This document shows positions 35,725 to 45,942 of a stretch of 64,000 nucleotides of DNA, one piece after another. The position numbers and the translations under genes were made by a program. Origin of the DNA: Weissella hellenica (GTDB lineage: Bacteria; Bacillota; Bacilli; Lactobacillales; Lactobacillaceae); contig NZ_BJEG01000011.1 of assembly GCF_005405545.1 (NCBI RefSeq), positions 1 to 64,000 of the forward strand, in the 5' to 3' direction. The notes below the pieces were generated by a model. That model saw only the letters and a program-made list of their open reading frames with translations. It had not been told where the DNA came from and ran no database searches. How positions within the stretch are numbered: position 1 is the stretch's first letter; each line of letters opens with the position of its first letter.

Positions 35725-36597
35725 TTACTCGCCTTCACTTTCTACCAAATAAATACCTGTTTCATTTTGCGTAATGCGACGCTCTTTATATAAGCGACCA
35801 ACAGCACGCTTAAATTGTGATTTAGACATACCAAAATATTTTTTAATTGCTTTTGGATCCGACTTATCAGTAAAAGGTAAACTGTGTGTCGTTGATCGTT
35901 CAAGTAGTGTTAATAACATTTGGGCATCTTCCGGAATAGCTTCATAAGCACGTGGTCGTAGTGATAGATTCAACACACCATCAGGACGAACACCGATAAC
36001 TCTTGCTGACAAAACCTCACCTAAACGAGGTTCACGTTGCCGTTCGTCTGGATGAATAAATCCAAAATTATAATCTGCTGTTATCACCATCGTTCCAACC
36101 ATCTTTAGACGATAAGCTGTTGCTTGGACTTGTTTGTTGTGCATGTCTGGCTTAGCCGGAATTCGAATAGCTTGTAATATTTCAGGAGCTGCCAATTCAC
36201 CCCATAAACGATCTTTTTTATCGATGCGCAACGTAATCATTAATTTATCACCACGTTGTGGCCATAGTTCTTTAATTGTTGGTAGTTCGTCTAATGAAAC
36301 GACAACGTCCTTGTTTGGTAAACCAATATCCACAAACACACCTAAATCACGGCGAATATCCGTTACCGTTCCCCAAGCAAAATGACCTAAACGAACCTCT
36401 GGTAATTGCTTTGTTATTTGTAATTGATGCTTGTCATTTTCGTAGGCAAACCCTGTAATTAAGCCACCGATATTTAGAGGCTTTTCTAATTCTTCTTTAG
36501 CAATTTCGTAGGTCTCACCATCAATTTGTGCATAATAATAACGATCATTCTGGTCAGTTACTTTTGCTGTAATCACATCACCAAGTTTATGTGTCAT
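35725..36597 (-). CDS. cvfB: S1-domain RNA-binding protein CvfB family
   Basis: The 290-residue protein matches CvfB/YitL, with successive S1-like domains (about 5-60, 68-130 and 145-215) and a C-terminal winged helix that includes KKYFGMSKSQFKRAVGRLYKE (in two parts about 250-270). CvfB affects virulence and post-transcriptional regulation in Staphylococcus. It opens the operon that continues into xerD, and a long, probably structured leader precedes it. Confidence 0.92.
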   Translation of the reverse strand: MTHKLGDVITAKVTDQNDRYYYAQIDGETYEIAKEELEKPLNIGGLITGFAYENDKHQLQITKQLPEVRLGHFAWGTVTDIRRDLGVFVDIGLPNKDVVVSLDELPTIKELWPQRGDKLMITLRIDKKDRLWGELAAPEILQAIRIPAKPDMHNKQVQATAYRLKMVGTMVITADYNFGFIHPDERQREPRLGEVLSARVIGVRPDGVLNLSLRPRAYEAIPEDAQMLLTLLERSTTHSLPFTDKSDPKAIKKYFGMSKSQFKRAVGRLYKERRITQNETGIYLVESEGE

Positions 36598-36604
36598 TTT
36601 TTCT

Positions 36605-36735
36605 CCATCCTTTTACGTCAGTTGCATCTCATTGTTCTACAAGTCGTCCGATGCCACGGCACTGGTAAAGGTGCTTATTAACCAGCCTAATAGCGCCAGT
36701 AATCTTGTTCACTATATCTAATTATCTTAACAGAT
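36605..36735 (-). promoter_or_regulatory. Possible structured leader of the cvfB operon
   Basis: Before cvfB there are about 130 nt of unusually GC-rich sequence for an intergenic region. ACTGG-type bases at 36661-36666 can pair with ACCAG (36681-36685) or with GCCAGT (36695-36700), two exclusive options. TGCC and GGCA also flank 36652-36661. I do not recognise a known riboswitch class. Confidence 0.3.
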
Positions 36736-36841
36736 ATATCTGAGATATGGTATATGTAAACCACAATCTATGTAATAAGCTATTAAAAATAGCGTTTTTT
36801 CTGCTAAAATGTTTTATATTAAGTTGAAAGTGAGTATTATT

Positions 36842-37393
36842 ATGAAAGCAATTGGTATGGAACCACAAGTCCTAATCGATATCCTTGTTGGCGCTAAAAT
36901 TGGGGTTGTTTACCCCTTTGGTACTGACCACCGTGGTGATTTAGTCGTCACATCATATGCATTGAAGCAAGCTGGGTTGCCATCTAATATGGCTGGTGCC
37001 GTCGTGCAATTAGAGGATGTTGAAGAAACAGCGCCGGGTAATTTTGTTTGGAAATTTAATCCAGAAGTAACTCTAATTCGCCCCTTTAAAGTTCATGGTA
37101 CGATGGAACTATTTGACGTTGAGGATCAATTAATTCATGCAGAACCAACAAATTGGTTTAACGTTGAAGCTGAAAATGCTGGACATGCCAAAATTGATGA
37201 TTGGTTGCAAGAATACTTTGCATCCCATCCTGATGCAAATCGTGTTCCTCGCCAAGAATTACCAGAAGAAATCATCAATTTAGCAACATCATTTGATGAT
37301 TGGCGTGCAGAATATTTTGAATTCTTATATAAGCCAACAAAAGCACAAAAGCACGAACTACGTACTAAGCGTTATGACATCGACCCACTATAA
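36842..37393 (+). CDS. Conserved-looking cytoplasmic protein of unknown function
   Basis: The 183-residue protein begins MKAIGMEPQVLIDILVGAKI and has no signal or membrane segment. It is mixed alpha/beta in pattern, with several Trp and Asp residues and a C-terminal basic stretch (KPTKAQKHELRTKRYD). I do not recognise a family. The ATG at 36842 follows a weak GTGAG; an in-frame ATG 11 codons earlier is less likely. It is a single plus-strand gene divergent from cvfB with a bidirectional terminator after it. Confidence 0.75.
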   Translation: MKAIGMEPQVLIDILVGAKIGVVYPFGTDHRGDLVVTSYALKQAGLPSNMAGAVVQLEDVEETAPGNFVWKFNPEVTLIRPFKVHGTMELFDVEDQLIHAEPTNWFNVEAENAGHAKIDDWLQEYFASHPDANRVPRQELPEEIINLATSFDDWRAEYFEFLYKPTKAQKHELRTKRYDIDPL

Positions 37394-37412
37394 TAAACGC
37401 CGATAATACATT

Positions 37413-37460
37413 AAAAAAGATCAAAGGGACTTCACATTGTGAGGTCCCTTTGACCTTTTT
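37413..37460. terminator. Bidirectional terminator
   Basis: A long stem (AAAGGGACTTCACA with TGTGAGGTCCCTTT, extended by AAAAAAGATC/GACCTTTTTT) has T-runs on both strands. It separates the convergent unknown gene and antiporter gene. Confidence 0.85.
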
Positions 37461-38425
37461 TATAACTGTTTTAATAATGGTCGCAAAAGTAATGGTGCGA
37501 TAATTGTTGATAAAATAATGACAATAACCATATCTCCAAAAATATTTTCTGCAATAATATTTGCTTGTAAGCCAATTTGTGCAATAACTAGCGCCATTTC
37601 ACCACGTGACACCATCCCCGCACCGATTGCACGAGCTGCTGGTTTATCTAGTTGCGCCATGCGAGCACCCCACTGCGCACCATAGTATTTTGTGCCGACT
37701 GCCAATCCGGTCAGAATAATAATCAACGGCCAACTATCCTTTAAACCAGCCAGAGAAATATGTAACCCAATTGAACCAAAGAAAATTGGATATAATGTCC
37801 ATTCACCAAATACATTAACTATTTGGGTCATTTTTGTTGTGTTTACCATTCTATTTAGGACAGCGCCAAGCAAAAATACAATAATCGGCAGTAACGTTGA
37901 AATACCTAATCCTTCACCCCCAAAAACTAATACGTAGCCTCCCACTAACAACAGCGCAATGATATCATCTAAAACTGCCGCACCTAATACAACAACCCCA
38001 ACTTGTGATCCTAATTGTCCCGATTCACCCAGCACGCTGATTGTAATAGATATTGAAGTTGCTGCAAAGACAATACCCCAGAAAACAGCAATATTAAAAT
38101 CATAACTTAACATAATTGCAACAACGACAAATAAAATTAAAGGCACAACAACACCCCAAATAGCAGTCAATGATGCCCCTTTTAAATGCTGTTTCAACTG
38201 CCCCATATCAGTTGATAAACCGGCTGTAAACATCAATAACAACACCCCTATTTCTGATAATGAATCCAGTGTTGTCCCGGTAGTGACCCAATTAAGCAGT
38301 GCAGGCCCAACAATAATTCCAGCAAATAATTGTCCTACCACCTGTGCAAATCCTAATTTTTTACTAATTTTACCCAATATAAGCGTTATTATAATTAAAA
38401 TAACGAGTTGCCCTAACAATATCAT
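37460..38425 (-). CDS. CPA2-type cation/proton antiporter
   Basis: The 321-residue protein has about ten membrane helices and the CPA2 features LMFTAGLSTDMGQLK and AAVLDDIIALLLV, whose Asp pair is the ion-binding site. It should exchange Na+ or K+ for protons across the membrane. It is shorter than the typical 380-400 residues and ends soon after the last helix, without a regulatory domain. The chosen ATG at 38425 has GGAGG 6 nt upstream. An orphan antitoxin gene lies upstream on the same strand. Confidence 0.88.
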   Translation of the reverse strand: MILLGQLVILIIITLILGKISKKLGFAQVVGQLFAGIIVGPALLNWVTTGTTLDSLSEIGVLLLMFTAGLSTDMGQLKQHLKGASLTAIWGVVVPLILFVVVAIMLSYDFNIAVFWGIVFAATSISITISVLGESGQLGSQVGVVVLGAAVLDDIIALLLVGGYVLVFGGEGLGISTLLPIIVFLLGAVLNRMVNTTKMTQIVNVFGEWTLYPIFFGSIGLHISLAGLKDSWPLIIILTGLAVGTKYYGAQWGARMAQLDKPAARAIGAGMVSRGEMALVIAQIGLQANIIAENIFGDMVIVIILSTIIAPLLLRPLLKQL

Positions 38426-38519
38426 TAAAAACCTCCAAAAAAAAGCGTACACAACAGGTCCCTAACTGGTTACCCACCCAGGAACTTGAAGCATATGCCC
38501 AACCGAATTTTATTTACTT

Positions 38520-38696
38520 TTACTTTGATAAATTGCGTGAGAACAAATTGCTAAAAGGTGACTCACCAGTATTTGCAACTTGTGTCAAGAAAATCTTGAT
38601 TGCTGTCTGCGTAGTTAAACCTTGTGACTTAAAAATTTCATCCGCCTTGTCTTTGACGTTGTCCTCAACACGCAATTGAATTAACTTTTCTGCCAT
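38520..38696 (-). CDS. RelB/DinJ-type antitoxin without an adjacent toxin
   Basis: The 58-residue protein MAEKLIQLRVEDNVKDKADE continues with IFKSQGLTTQTAIKIFLTQV, the ribbon-helix-helix pattern of RelB/DinJ antitoxins: one beta strand and two helices that bind operator DNA. The C-terminal toxin-neutralising part is short. GGGAG lies 8 nt before the ATG. No RelE/YafQ-like frame exists in the 90 bases before the antiporter gene or upstream, where dtd lies. The gene is therefore an orphan regulator or the remnant of a toxin-antitoxin pair. Confidence 0.75.
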   Translation of the reverse strand: MAEKLIQLRVEDNVKDKADEIFKSQGLTTQTAIKIFLTQVANTGESPFSNLFSRNLSK

Positions 38697-38841
38697 AACA
38701 CTACTCCCTTCACACTTTGTTGTTCAATTTAGTATATAAAGTATTATATCATAGAGCACTTTACAGGCACCTTAAATATACATCAAATACTCCTATTTTT
38801 TATGCAAATCGACTAACATTTGATAGTCAAACTGAAACGAA

Positions 38842-39288
38842 TTACTTATTTTCAGTATCAAAGATAATTGTAACTGGTCCATCATTTATTAATTGAACTT
38901 GCATATCCGATCCAAATTCTCCTGTGGCAACCATTAAACCAGTATCACGTAATTTCTCGTTGAATAGTTGGTACATTTTATTAGCAAATTCAGGTTGACC
39001 AGCCTTCGTAAAACTAGGTCGATTGCCTTTTTTAGTATCTGCATATAACGTAAATTGCGAAACTGACAAAATTTGGCCTGAAATATCGCCAATAGCCAAA
39101 TTCATTTTGCCAACAGTGTCTTCAAAAACTCTTAATTTTGTAATTTTTCTAACTAAATAATCTAATTCATCTTCCGTATCATTGTCACTAATTGCTACCA
39201 ATAGTACATAACCAGCACCAATTTGACCGACAATTTTATTCTCGATAGATACATCAGCTGACTTTACTCTCTGTAGAACCACTCTCAT
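38842..39288 (-). CDS. dtd: D-aminoacyl-tRNA deacylase
   Basis: The 148-residue enzyme removes D-amino acids wrongly attached to tRNA. Both active-site motifs are visible: [17 protein letters not shown] (about 78-94) and NDGPVTI (about 137-143, the cis Gly-Pro motif). The ATG shares a base with the rel stop, a conserved Firmicute arrangement, so translation is coupled to rel. Confidence 0.96.
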   Translation of the reverse strand: MRVVLQRVKSADVSIENKIVGQIGAGYVLLVAISDNDTEDELDYLVRKITKLRVFEDTVGKMNLAIGDISGQILSVSQFTLYADTKKGNRPSFTKAGQPEFANKMYQLFNEKLRDTGLMVATGEFGSDMQVQLINDGPVTIIFDTENK

Positions 39289-41519
39289 TACTTAAATGCT
39301 CGCTTTACTTCATATACGTCTTTAATATTACGAATGTTAACCATAATAGATTCTAATTGCGCTAAACTTTTAACCCCGATACTAACTGAAATACGCACAT
39401 CATTATTATGATCCGTCCGACCATTAACAAAATTAAGGGAACGCGTTGTGTTATTAATTATGCGAATAACGTCATTCAATAATTTATTACGATTAGTTGC
39501 CGAGATTTGTAAATCTGCATCATATTCAGTCTTATTGTTTCCTTCAGGATCATCCCAAGTGACATCAACTAAACGATTACCTTGGACGGTCGCTGCCTTA
39601 AGATTAGGACACCCTAGCCGATGGACAGAGACACCTCTTCCCTTTGTAACGTAACCGACAACTTCGTCACCAGGAATTGGCGTACAACAGTGGCCCAAAC
39701 GAACTAACATGTTATCTACACCTTGAATGACGATACGATCTTCACGATGAGTATGTGACTTATTATTTTTGACAGCCCTTTCGATTGTTTGATGTTGCTC
39801 TAAAATCGCTTTTTGCTCTACCTCTTGTCGCGCAGCTTCAATTTCAGCACGCTTTTCTTCAGTAAAACGATTGGCTACCCCTTGTGGCTTTATATCACCA
39901 AACCCAAGCGAAGCATACATATCATCAACTGCTAGATAATGTAACTTTTCAGCAGCGTGTTCTTCGTTTTCAGGTTGCATAATCTCTTCGACATTGTAAC
40001 CTTCTTCTTCTAAAGCGGTTGCCAACATCATTTTACCCGCTTCAACGTTATCTTCTCGATCTTGTTTACGAAAATATTGATTAATTTTATTACGAGCACG
40101 TCGTGTTGAAACCATCGATAGCCAATCACGGTTAGGTTGTGCGTTTGGTGACGTTAAAATCTCAACGATGTCGCCTGTTTTAATAGGGAAATCCAATGGT
40201 ACCATGCGGTCATTGACTTTCGCACCAACCGTGTGATTTCCCACATTGGTATGAATCGTATAAGCCATATCTAGCGGACCGGCTGTCTTTGGCATCTCAA
40301 TCACGTCGCCTTTAGGTGTAAAAACAAAAATACGATCTGTAAATAAGTCTCCCTTAACAGATTCCATAAAGTCATCAGCATCTTGTGCATCGTCTTGCAG
40401 TTCTAAAATACCTTGAATCATATTTAATTTTTGTTGATCCGCATTTTGAACGTCCGCACCAGCAAAATTACCTTCTTTATAAGCCCAATGAGCGGCAATA
40501 CCGAACTCTGCAATTTCATGCATCTGATATGTTCGAATTTGTACCTCTAAGGGGCGTCCGCCTGGTCCAATTACGGAAGTATGCAGTGATTGATACCCAT
40601 TTGCTTTTGGCAAGGCAATATAATCTTTAAAGCGGCCTGGCATCGGCGTCCAACGAGCATGAATGGCACCTAGAACAGCGTAAGTTTCTGGAATCGTATC
40701 AACTAATACACGAATTGCCAATAAATCATAAATTTCTTCAAAACGCTTATTCTTGTCTACCATTTTACGATAAATTGAATAAATATGCTTAGGTCGCCCG
40801 TATACGTCAGTATGTTTCAACTTCAAGTCTGTAATAGCATGTTCAATATCATTTACAGCTTGATCAACGATTGCCAAGCGTTCTTGTCGACGTAAATTCA
40901 TTGATTTAGCAATTTCGTGATATGCTTCAAAATTCAAATAACGTAATGCCATATCTTCTAATTCCCATTTAATCGTCATAATTCCAAGACGATCAGCTAA
41001 TGGTGCGTAGATTTCCAAAGTTTCAGAAGCAATCCGTTTTTGTTTTTCTTCACGTAAGGCCGAAAGTGTTCGCATATTATGCAAACGATCAGCCAGTTTA
41101 ACAATAATCACACGTATGTCATGTGACATAGCTAGCAATAACTTACGATGATTTTCAGCGAGCTGCTCACGTGATGATTTATATTTAATTTTTGATAATT
41201 TTGAAACACCATCAACAATCACAGCGACATCATGCCCAAATGCATTTTCAACGTCTGCCAATGTTGCGGTTGTATCTTCGACAACATCATGCAAATATCC
41301 AGCCACCACTGTATCTGGATCCATATGTAATTCAGCTAAAATACCAGCTACTTGAATGGGATGAACGATATAAGGCTCACCAGACTTCCGCCGTTGTTCT
41401 TCATGTAAATGTGCAGCAAATTGATAAGCTTTATCCACTTTTTTGACATGCCCATCATTCATATAGTGTGCCACTAATTCATGCACATCTTGTGCCGTTA
41501 ACTGTTTTGCTTCTGCCAT
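39288..41519 (-). CDS. rel: Bifunctional (p)ppGpp synthetase/hydrolase RelA/SpoT family
   Basis: The 743-residue enzyme makes and degrades the stringent-response alarmone (p)ppGpp. Domains in order are HD hydrolase ([10 protein letters not shown] near 75-84, DRLHNMR), synthetase ([13 protein letters not shown] and [15 protein letters not shown]), TGS (about 395-455), a Zn-finger/helical region with CCTPIPGD, and ACT at the C-terminus. Both hydrolase and synthetase motifs look intact. The ATG at 41519 has GAGGA 8 nt upstream and is preferred over an ATG nine codons earlier. Confidence 0.96.
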   Translation of the reverse strand: MAEAKQLTAQDVHELVAHYMNDGHVKKVDKAYQFAAHLHEEQRRKSGEPYIVHPIQVAGILAELHMDPDTVVAGYLHDVVEDTTATLADVENAFGHDVAVIVDGVSKLSKIKYKSSREQLAENHRKLLLAMSHDIRVIIVKLADRLHNMRTLSALREEKQKRIASETLEIYAPLADRLGIMTIKWELEDMALRYLNFEAYHEIAKSMNLRRQERLAIVDQAVNDIEHAITDLKLKHTDVYGRPKHIYSIYRKMVDKNKRFEEIYDLLAIRVLVDTIPETYAVLGAIHARWTPMPGRFKDYIALPKANGYQSLHTSVIGPGGRPLEVQIRTYQMHEIAEFGIAAHWAYKEGNFAGADVQNADQQKLNMIQGILELQDDAQDADDFMESVKGDLFTDRIFVFTPKGDVIEMPKTAGPLDMAYTIHTNVGNHTVGAKVNDRMVPLDFPIKTGDIVEILTSPNAQPNRDWLSMVSTRRARNKINQYFRKQDREDNVEAGKMMLATALEEEGYNVEEIMQPENEEHAAEKLHYLAVDDMYASLGFGDIKPQGVANRFTEEKRAEIEAARQEVEQKAILEQHQTIERAVKNNKSHTHREDRIVIQGVDNMLVRLGHCCTPIPGDEVVGYVTKGRGVSVHRLGCPNLKAATVQGNRLVDVTWDDPEGNNKTEYDADLQISATNRNKLLNDVIRIINNTTRSLNFVNGRTDHNNDVRISVSIGVKSLAQLESIMVNIRNIKDVYEVKRAFK

Positions 41520-41664
41520 AAAATCATCCTCTATTTTTAGATTCACGCCGATTGGGATTTAATACCCGCAGCATTGTATCTTTCTACTAATCTGAATAGT
41601 TAACCTATTCTAACCCATTCAGCTGGTGTTTGTATTGTATCTTGTTTACTTTTTTCATAATTTA

Positions 41665-44600
41665 TTAAGAATTATGTTTAAAAATCACATTATTCTCACC
41701 TAAAACACTCTGAATTGCTTGAACAGTTGCTTGATCATCTGCTAGCCAATAAGTTTCATTTAATGCAATCTTACGACCATCACGTTCAAAAACCATTAGC
41801 ACTGGATTAGCACCTAAATGTTGTTGAAAAATCGCTGGTAATGTTTCTAATACCCCCGCTTCTTGGGCTGATGTCATGATTCGTAAGTACCATTGACCAG
41901 TAGCCTGTGTTTTTTGCAGTTTTAATTGTTTTTTAGCATTTAACAAATCGTCCCCATTAATCACCTGGTTTGCAACCATTTGTATGTCATCACGCCCACG
42001 TTGCTGTTCAATTTTACCCGTCACAACTAGCACCTGTTCATTAACTAACAAATGACTAATTTTTTTGAATAAACCCGGGAAAATCGTGATTGACAAATTG
42101 CCTGTTAAATCAATACCATCCACGAATGCCATTGCATCACCTTTTTTTGTACGTATCTTTTTAACATTTTGTATATAAACAACAGCCTGTACATGATTCA
42201 TACCTGCTGTCAAATTAGCAACATCAGTACGTTGTGGTGCAGGTACAACTGCTAAATAAGGTTCGATAGGATGCCCACTAAGATACACACCTAACACATC
42301 ATGCTCATATGCTAATTTTTCCGTTAATGGAAATTCTGCAACTTCGCGCATCTTAGGTGTTAATGTCGCAAACAAAGACATCGACTCGCCAGCTAATCCA
42401 ATCGCATCTATATAACCTTGTAGTGACGCTAATATTGTTTTACGATTAACGCCAAAATCATCCAATGCGCCTGCGTATACTAAAGGTTCTAGGTGGCTAA
42501 CGTTCCTATATTTACTGGGGAGGCGACCAATTAAATTAGCCATATCTTTAAAGCGCCCATTTTCTTGGCGTTCTCCTAGTACTGCTTCTCTGAAATCGCG
42601 GCGCAAACCACTAATTGAAGCTAATCCCATTTGCAATTGTCCTTGTTTATTTGTGCTATAACCTTGCCATGATGTATTGATATTGGGACGTAAAATGACA
42701 ACTTGTCGTAATTTTGCTTCTGAAATATACCGACCAATTTTTTTGCGATCTGCAATAGCATCATTTAAGACTGCTTTATAAAAGGCTGATGGAAAGTGTG
42801 CTTTGATGTACGCTAATTGAAAGGCTAATTTTGAATATGCCACCGCATGTGAACGATTAAATCCATATTCAGCAAAAGTTTCAATATAACTAAATACTTG
42901 TTGTGCCACCTTTTCGTCATGTGATAAAGCAACTGCGCCATCAACAAATTTTGATTTCATAGCTGCAATCTTTTTATGATCTTTTTTAGACATTGCGCGC
43001 CGCAATAAATCGGCCTCTCCCAATGAAAAGCCTGCAAATTTTTCAGCAACCCGCATAACTTGTTCTTGGTACACAATGATGCCATATGTCGGAGCTAAAA
43101 TATCAGCCATACTTTGATCAGGCACGTCTTGTGCCTCTTTATGATGTTTACGTGCCACGAAATGCGAAATATTTTGCATTGGACCAGGTCTAAACAAAGC
43201 ATTCGCTGCAACAATATCTTCAAAACTATCAGGGCGCATTTGACGTAAGATATTTTTCATACCGCCCGATTCAAATTGAAACACACCATTAGTTAAACCA
43301 TTCTGAAATAATTTTAAAGTTTGTTCATCGTCTAACGAAACCGTTGTAATTTTAAAATTTTCATATTCAGGTATTTTTTGAATTTCTCGAATTGCAATAT
43401 CCAAAATATTCAAATTAGACAGCGCCAAAAAATCCATTTTTAAAAGACCTAACGCCTCGACTGGTCCTTTCGGCAACTGTGTTACAAGACGACCATCTTC
43501 ACCTAGCTGGACAGGCATATGTTTAACCAAGGGCTCGGCTGACAAAACAACCCCGGCCGCATGTAGCGAGGCATTCCGTGGCAAACCTTCTAGTTTTAAC
43601 GCTGTTTGATATAACAGTTGCCCATCCACAGGTAAATCCATTAAAGCATTACGAAACGGCAACGATGTTTCATAAGCTGCTTTTAAATTGGGAGTGTCAC
43701 GCGGTAAAGTTTTTGCCAAACTATCAATTTTACTAGGATTCAAACCAAAAACCCGGGCAACATCACGAATAACGGCTCGTTGTGCCATTGTTGAAAACGT
43801 AATAATTTGAGCAATCCGTTCGTGACCATAACGTTGATGCAGATAAGTCAAAATTTCTTCACGTCGATTATCGGGAATATCAATATCGATATCTGGCATT
43901 TGCCGACGTTCAGGATTCAAAAAACGTTCAAACAATAAATCATAAGCAATTGGATCAACATCTGTAATCCATAAAGCATAAGCAACTAAAGAACCGGCTG
44001 CTGAACCGCGACCCGGGCCAGTCCGAACACTATGTTTGTGTGCATAATTTAAAACATCCCATACAATCAAAAAATAGTCAGCAAACCCTAATTCATTTAT
44101 AATTTGCAGTTCTTCATTTAGTCGTTGTTCATACGTTGTCGTATCAACATGCATATCATGCAAACGATTTTTTAAACCTTCTTTGGCTAAAACTGCCAAA
44201 TAATTACCTGATGTTTGTTGTTGTGGCGTTTCAAAGCGAGGTACAGTGACCGCTGATTGTTCCAATTCAAACTGACTATGGGCGGCAATCCAATCCGTAT
44301 TTTTGACAGCTTGCATGAGGCCAACACTATCATAAGCACTAATCCAATCTTCTTCTTCTCGTAAATAAGCGGTTGCAGGATTTTTTTGCGCTAAACCAAT
44401 ATTAGTGACGATTTCACCCTGCCCCAATTTTTGAATAACTTGAGCGGCAAATTGATCCGATGCATTTGCATAACTGACACTATCGTTTGCAACAATACGT
44501 GTCTTAGTTTGCGTGGCAATATTCGTAATTGCCTGTTGTATCTGTGTACTCATTGTTGTTGAAACACCTAAAAACACATTATTTTCATCAACAATATTGG

Positions 44601-45036
44601 TTAAAGTTTCTACCAATGAGATACCACGATCAGGCTCTGTTCCTAATACCACCGATAGTTCGCCCATACTAGGCAAAATAATGTATAGACCTGCTAAATA
44701 ATCCGCTAAATAATCCAGCGTAATTTTTTTTGCCTGTGTATTAAGCGTACTACTAATCGTCAAAAGATTATGATAGCCTGCTTGATTTGCCACAATTAAA
44801 ACAAGTGGATATTCTTGTGAATTTTGCAAACCGACAATCTTAATCGTTAATCCTAAGATAGGTTTAATATTTGCATTTTGTGCTGCTTGATAAAAATCAT
44901 ACATACCATAAAGGACGTTTTCATCAGTCATCGCAACAGCCTGATAACCTTTTTCTTTTGCCGTATTTACTAATTGCTGAGGGGTCATCGGGCTCCGCAA
45001 CAAACTAAATGCTGTCATGGTTTGCAGTGGTACCAT
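41665..45036 (-). CDS. dnaE: DNA polymerase III subunit alpha
   Basis: The 1123-residue replicative polymerase is the DnaE type, which in Firmicutes works beside PolC in primer extension. It has a PHP domain (1-280), polymerase palm with GPGRGSAAGSL and the catalytic MPDIDIDIPD motif (about residue 380), fingers (LHAAGVVLSAEPL), helix-hairpin-helix and a C-terminal OB domain. The PHP start reads LQTMTAFSLL where active PHP domains have an HxH-type motif, so the metal site is degenerate. The length is close to the family. It is a single gene behind the DUF2929 gene. Confidence 0.95.
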   Translation of the reverse strand: MVPLQTMTAFSLLRSPMTPQQLVNTAKEKGYQAVAMTDENVLYGMYDFYQAAQNANIKPILGLTIKIVGLQNSQEYPLVLIVANQAGYHNLLTISSTLNTQAKKITLDYLADYLAGLYIILPSMGELSVVLGTEPDRGISLVETLTNIVDENNVFLGVSTTMSTQIQQAITNIATQTKTRIVANDSVSYANASDQFAAQVIQKLGQGEIVTNIGLAQKNPATAYLREEEDWISAYDSVGLMQAVKNTDWIAAHSQFELEQSAVTVPRFETPQQQTSGNYLAVLAKEGLKNRLHDMHVDTTTYEQRLNEELQIINELGFADYFLIVWDVLNYAHKHSVRTGPGRGSAAGSLVAYALWITDVDPIAYDLLFERFLNPERRQMPDIDIDIPDNRREEILTYLHQRYGHERIAQIITFSTMAQRAVIRDVARVFGLNPSKIDSLAKTLPRDTPNLKAAYETSLPFRNALMDLPVDGQLLYQTALKLEGLPRNASLHAAGVVLSAEPLVKHMPVQLGEDGRLVTQLPKGPVEALGLLKMDFLALSNLNILDIAIREIQKIPEYENFKITTVSLDDEQTLKLFQNGLTNGVFQFESGGMKNILRQMRPDSFEDIVAANALFRPGPMQNISHFVARKHHKEAQDVPDQSMADILAPTYGIIVYQEQVMRVAEKFAGFSLGEADLLRRAMSKKDHKKIAAMKSKFVDGAVALSHDEKVAQQVFSYIETFAEYGFNRSHAVAYSKLAFQLAYIKAHFPSAFYKAVLNDAIADRKKIGRYISEAKLRQVVILRPNINTSWQGYSTNKQGQLQMGLASISGLRRDFREAVLGERQENGRFKDMANLIGRLPSKYRNVSHLEPLVYAGALDDFGVNRKTILASLQGYIDAIGLAGESMSLFATLTPKMREVAEFPLTEKLAYEHDVLGVYLSGHPIEPYLAVVPAPQRTDVANLTAGMNHVQAVVYIQNVKKIRTKKGDAMAFVDGIDLTGNLSITIFPGLFKKISHLLVNEQVLVVTGKIEQQRGRDDIQMVANQVINGDDLLNAKKQLKLQKTQATGQWYLRIMTSAQEAGVLETLPAIFQQHLGANPVLMVFERDGRKIALNETYWLADDQATVQAIQSVLGENNVIFKHNS

Positions 45037-45103
45037 AATAGCCTCCTTTTTATATCACTTGATTCGTGTATTGTAACTTGTTTTTATTATAGCGATTACA
45101 AAT

Positions 45104-45130
45104 AAAAAAGACCACTGGCAACAGTGATCT
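45104..45130 (-). terminator. Terminator after the DUF2929 gene
   Basis: On the minus strand AGATCACTG pairs with CAGTGGTCT (one G-U pair) around 6 nt. TTTTTTATTTG follows. Confidence 0.8.
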
Positions 45131-45157
45131 CCTTGTCTTAAAACGATGAGATGAAAT

Positions 45158-45346
45158 TTATTTATCTGCATGTGGTGCAGCAGATTTAGAAATTGCGACA
45201 TAAGCAATCGTAGCAATCATACCAACAACAACTGCAAACAAAGAAGTTGCTGTTGCATCATAGGTTGTGCTTTCTAGAGCACTACCAATGTAACCAATAA
45301 TTTCACCTAAAACAAAAGTCCAAAAAAACGTTACAATATACTTCAT
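45158..45346 (-). CDS. DUF2929-type small membrane protein (YjzD-like)
   Basis: The 62-residue protein has two membrane helices (about 3-24 and 34-52) with the start MKYIVTFFWTFVLGEIIGYI typical of the DUF2929 family. The short C-terminus is polar. The function of YjzD-type proteins is not established. It has its own terminator before dnaE. The sequence just upstream reads GGGGTATTGAT before the ATG, giving a usable ribosome site. Confidence 0.8.
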   Translation of the reverse strand: MKYIVTFFWTFVLGEIIGYIGSALESTTYDATATSLFAVVVGMIATIAYVAISKSAAPHADK

Positions 45347-45443
45347 ATCAATACCCCTTAGTGTATTGCCAAAATGTTTTACAAGGTCATTCTACGCTCA
45401 TTCACCATGTTTGTCACAGAATAATTAATGAATTTTTTGGGTT

Positions 45444-45941
45444 TTAAAAACGTGTATACTTTACCAAATGCCAAGCGTAATCATTATCATCGTCAGCTGA
45501 ACCTTCATCAATAATCTCAGCTTGCCAAATCGTTTGATCAACCGGTGGCATTTTAACATCCCCCGTAAAATCCGTTTGCAAATAAGTGACATATAGCGTA
45601 TCAGCAATCGCTAAAAAGCTATCATAAATTGCCTTACCGCCAATAACTTGTAACTTTAGATTTTTACTATCCGCAAGTTGGTCTGCTTCTTTGAGAGAGT
45701 AAACTTTTTGAAATCCCTCAGGTACGACTAACCCCTCATCGTGTGTCAAAACAACATTTAAGCGATTAGGCAAGGGACGCCCATGTAAACTTTTCATCGT
45801 ATTACGACCCATCAACGCCATTTCATGAATTGTTGCTTGTTTAAAAAAACGTAAATCAGCTTTTTGACGCCATGGCACTTGCCCATTTAACGCAATTGTA
45901 CCATCAAGTGTTTGCGCCCAAATTAAATTTTTTTCAGCCAT
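45444..45941 (-). CDS. folA: Dihydrofolate reductase
   Basis: The 165-residue enzyme reduces dihydrofolate with NADPH and is the trimethoprim target. The start MAEKNLIWAQTLDGTIALNG replaces the usual IG-NG loop by DGTIALNG, followed by VPWRQKADLRFFK, with Asp in the substrate site. MGRNTMKSLHGRPLPNR and VIGGKAIYDSFL are also present. The ATG at 45941 lies 1 nt after the ABC-F stop. No thyA is found in this window. Confidence 0.95.
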   Translation of the reverse strand: MAEKNLIWAQTLDGTIALNGQVPWRQKADLRFFKQATIHEMALMGRNTMKSLHGRPLPNRLNVVLTHDEGLVVPEGFQKVYSLKEADQLADSKNLKLQVIGGKAIYDSFLAIADTLYVTYLQTDFTGDVKMPPVDQTIWQAEIIDEGSADDDNDYAWHLVKYTRF

Positions 45942-45942
45942 A

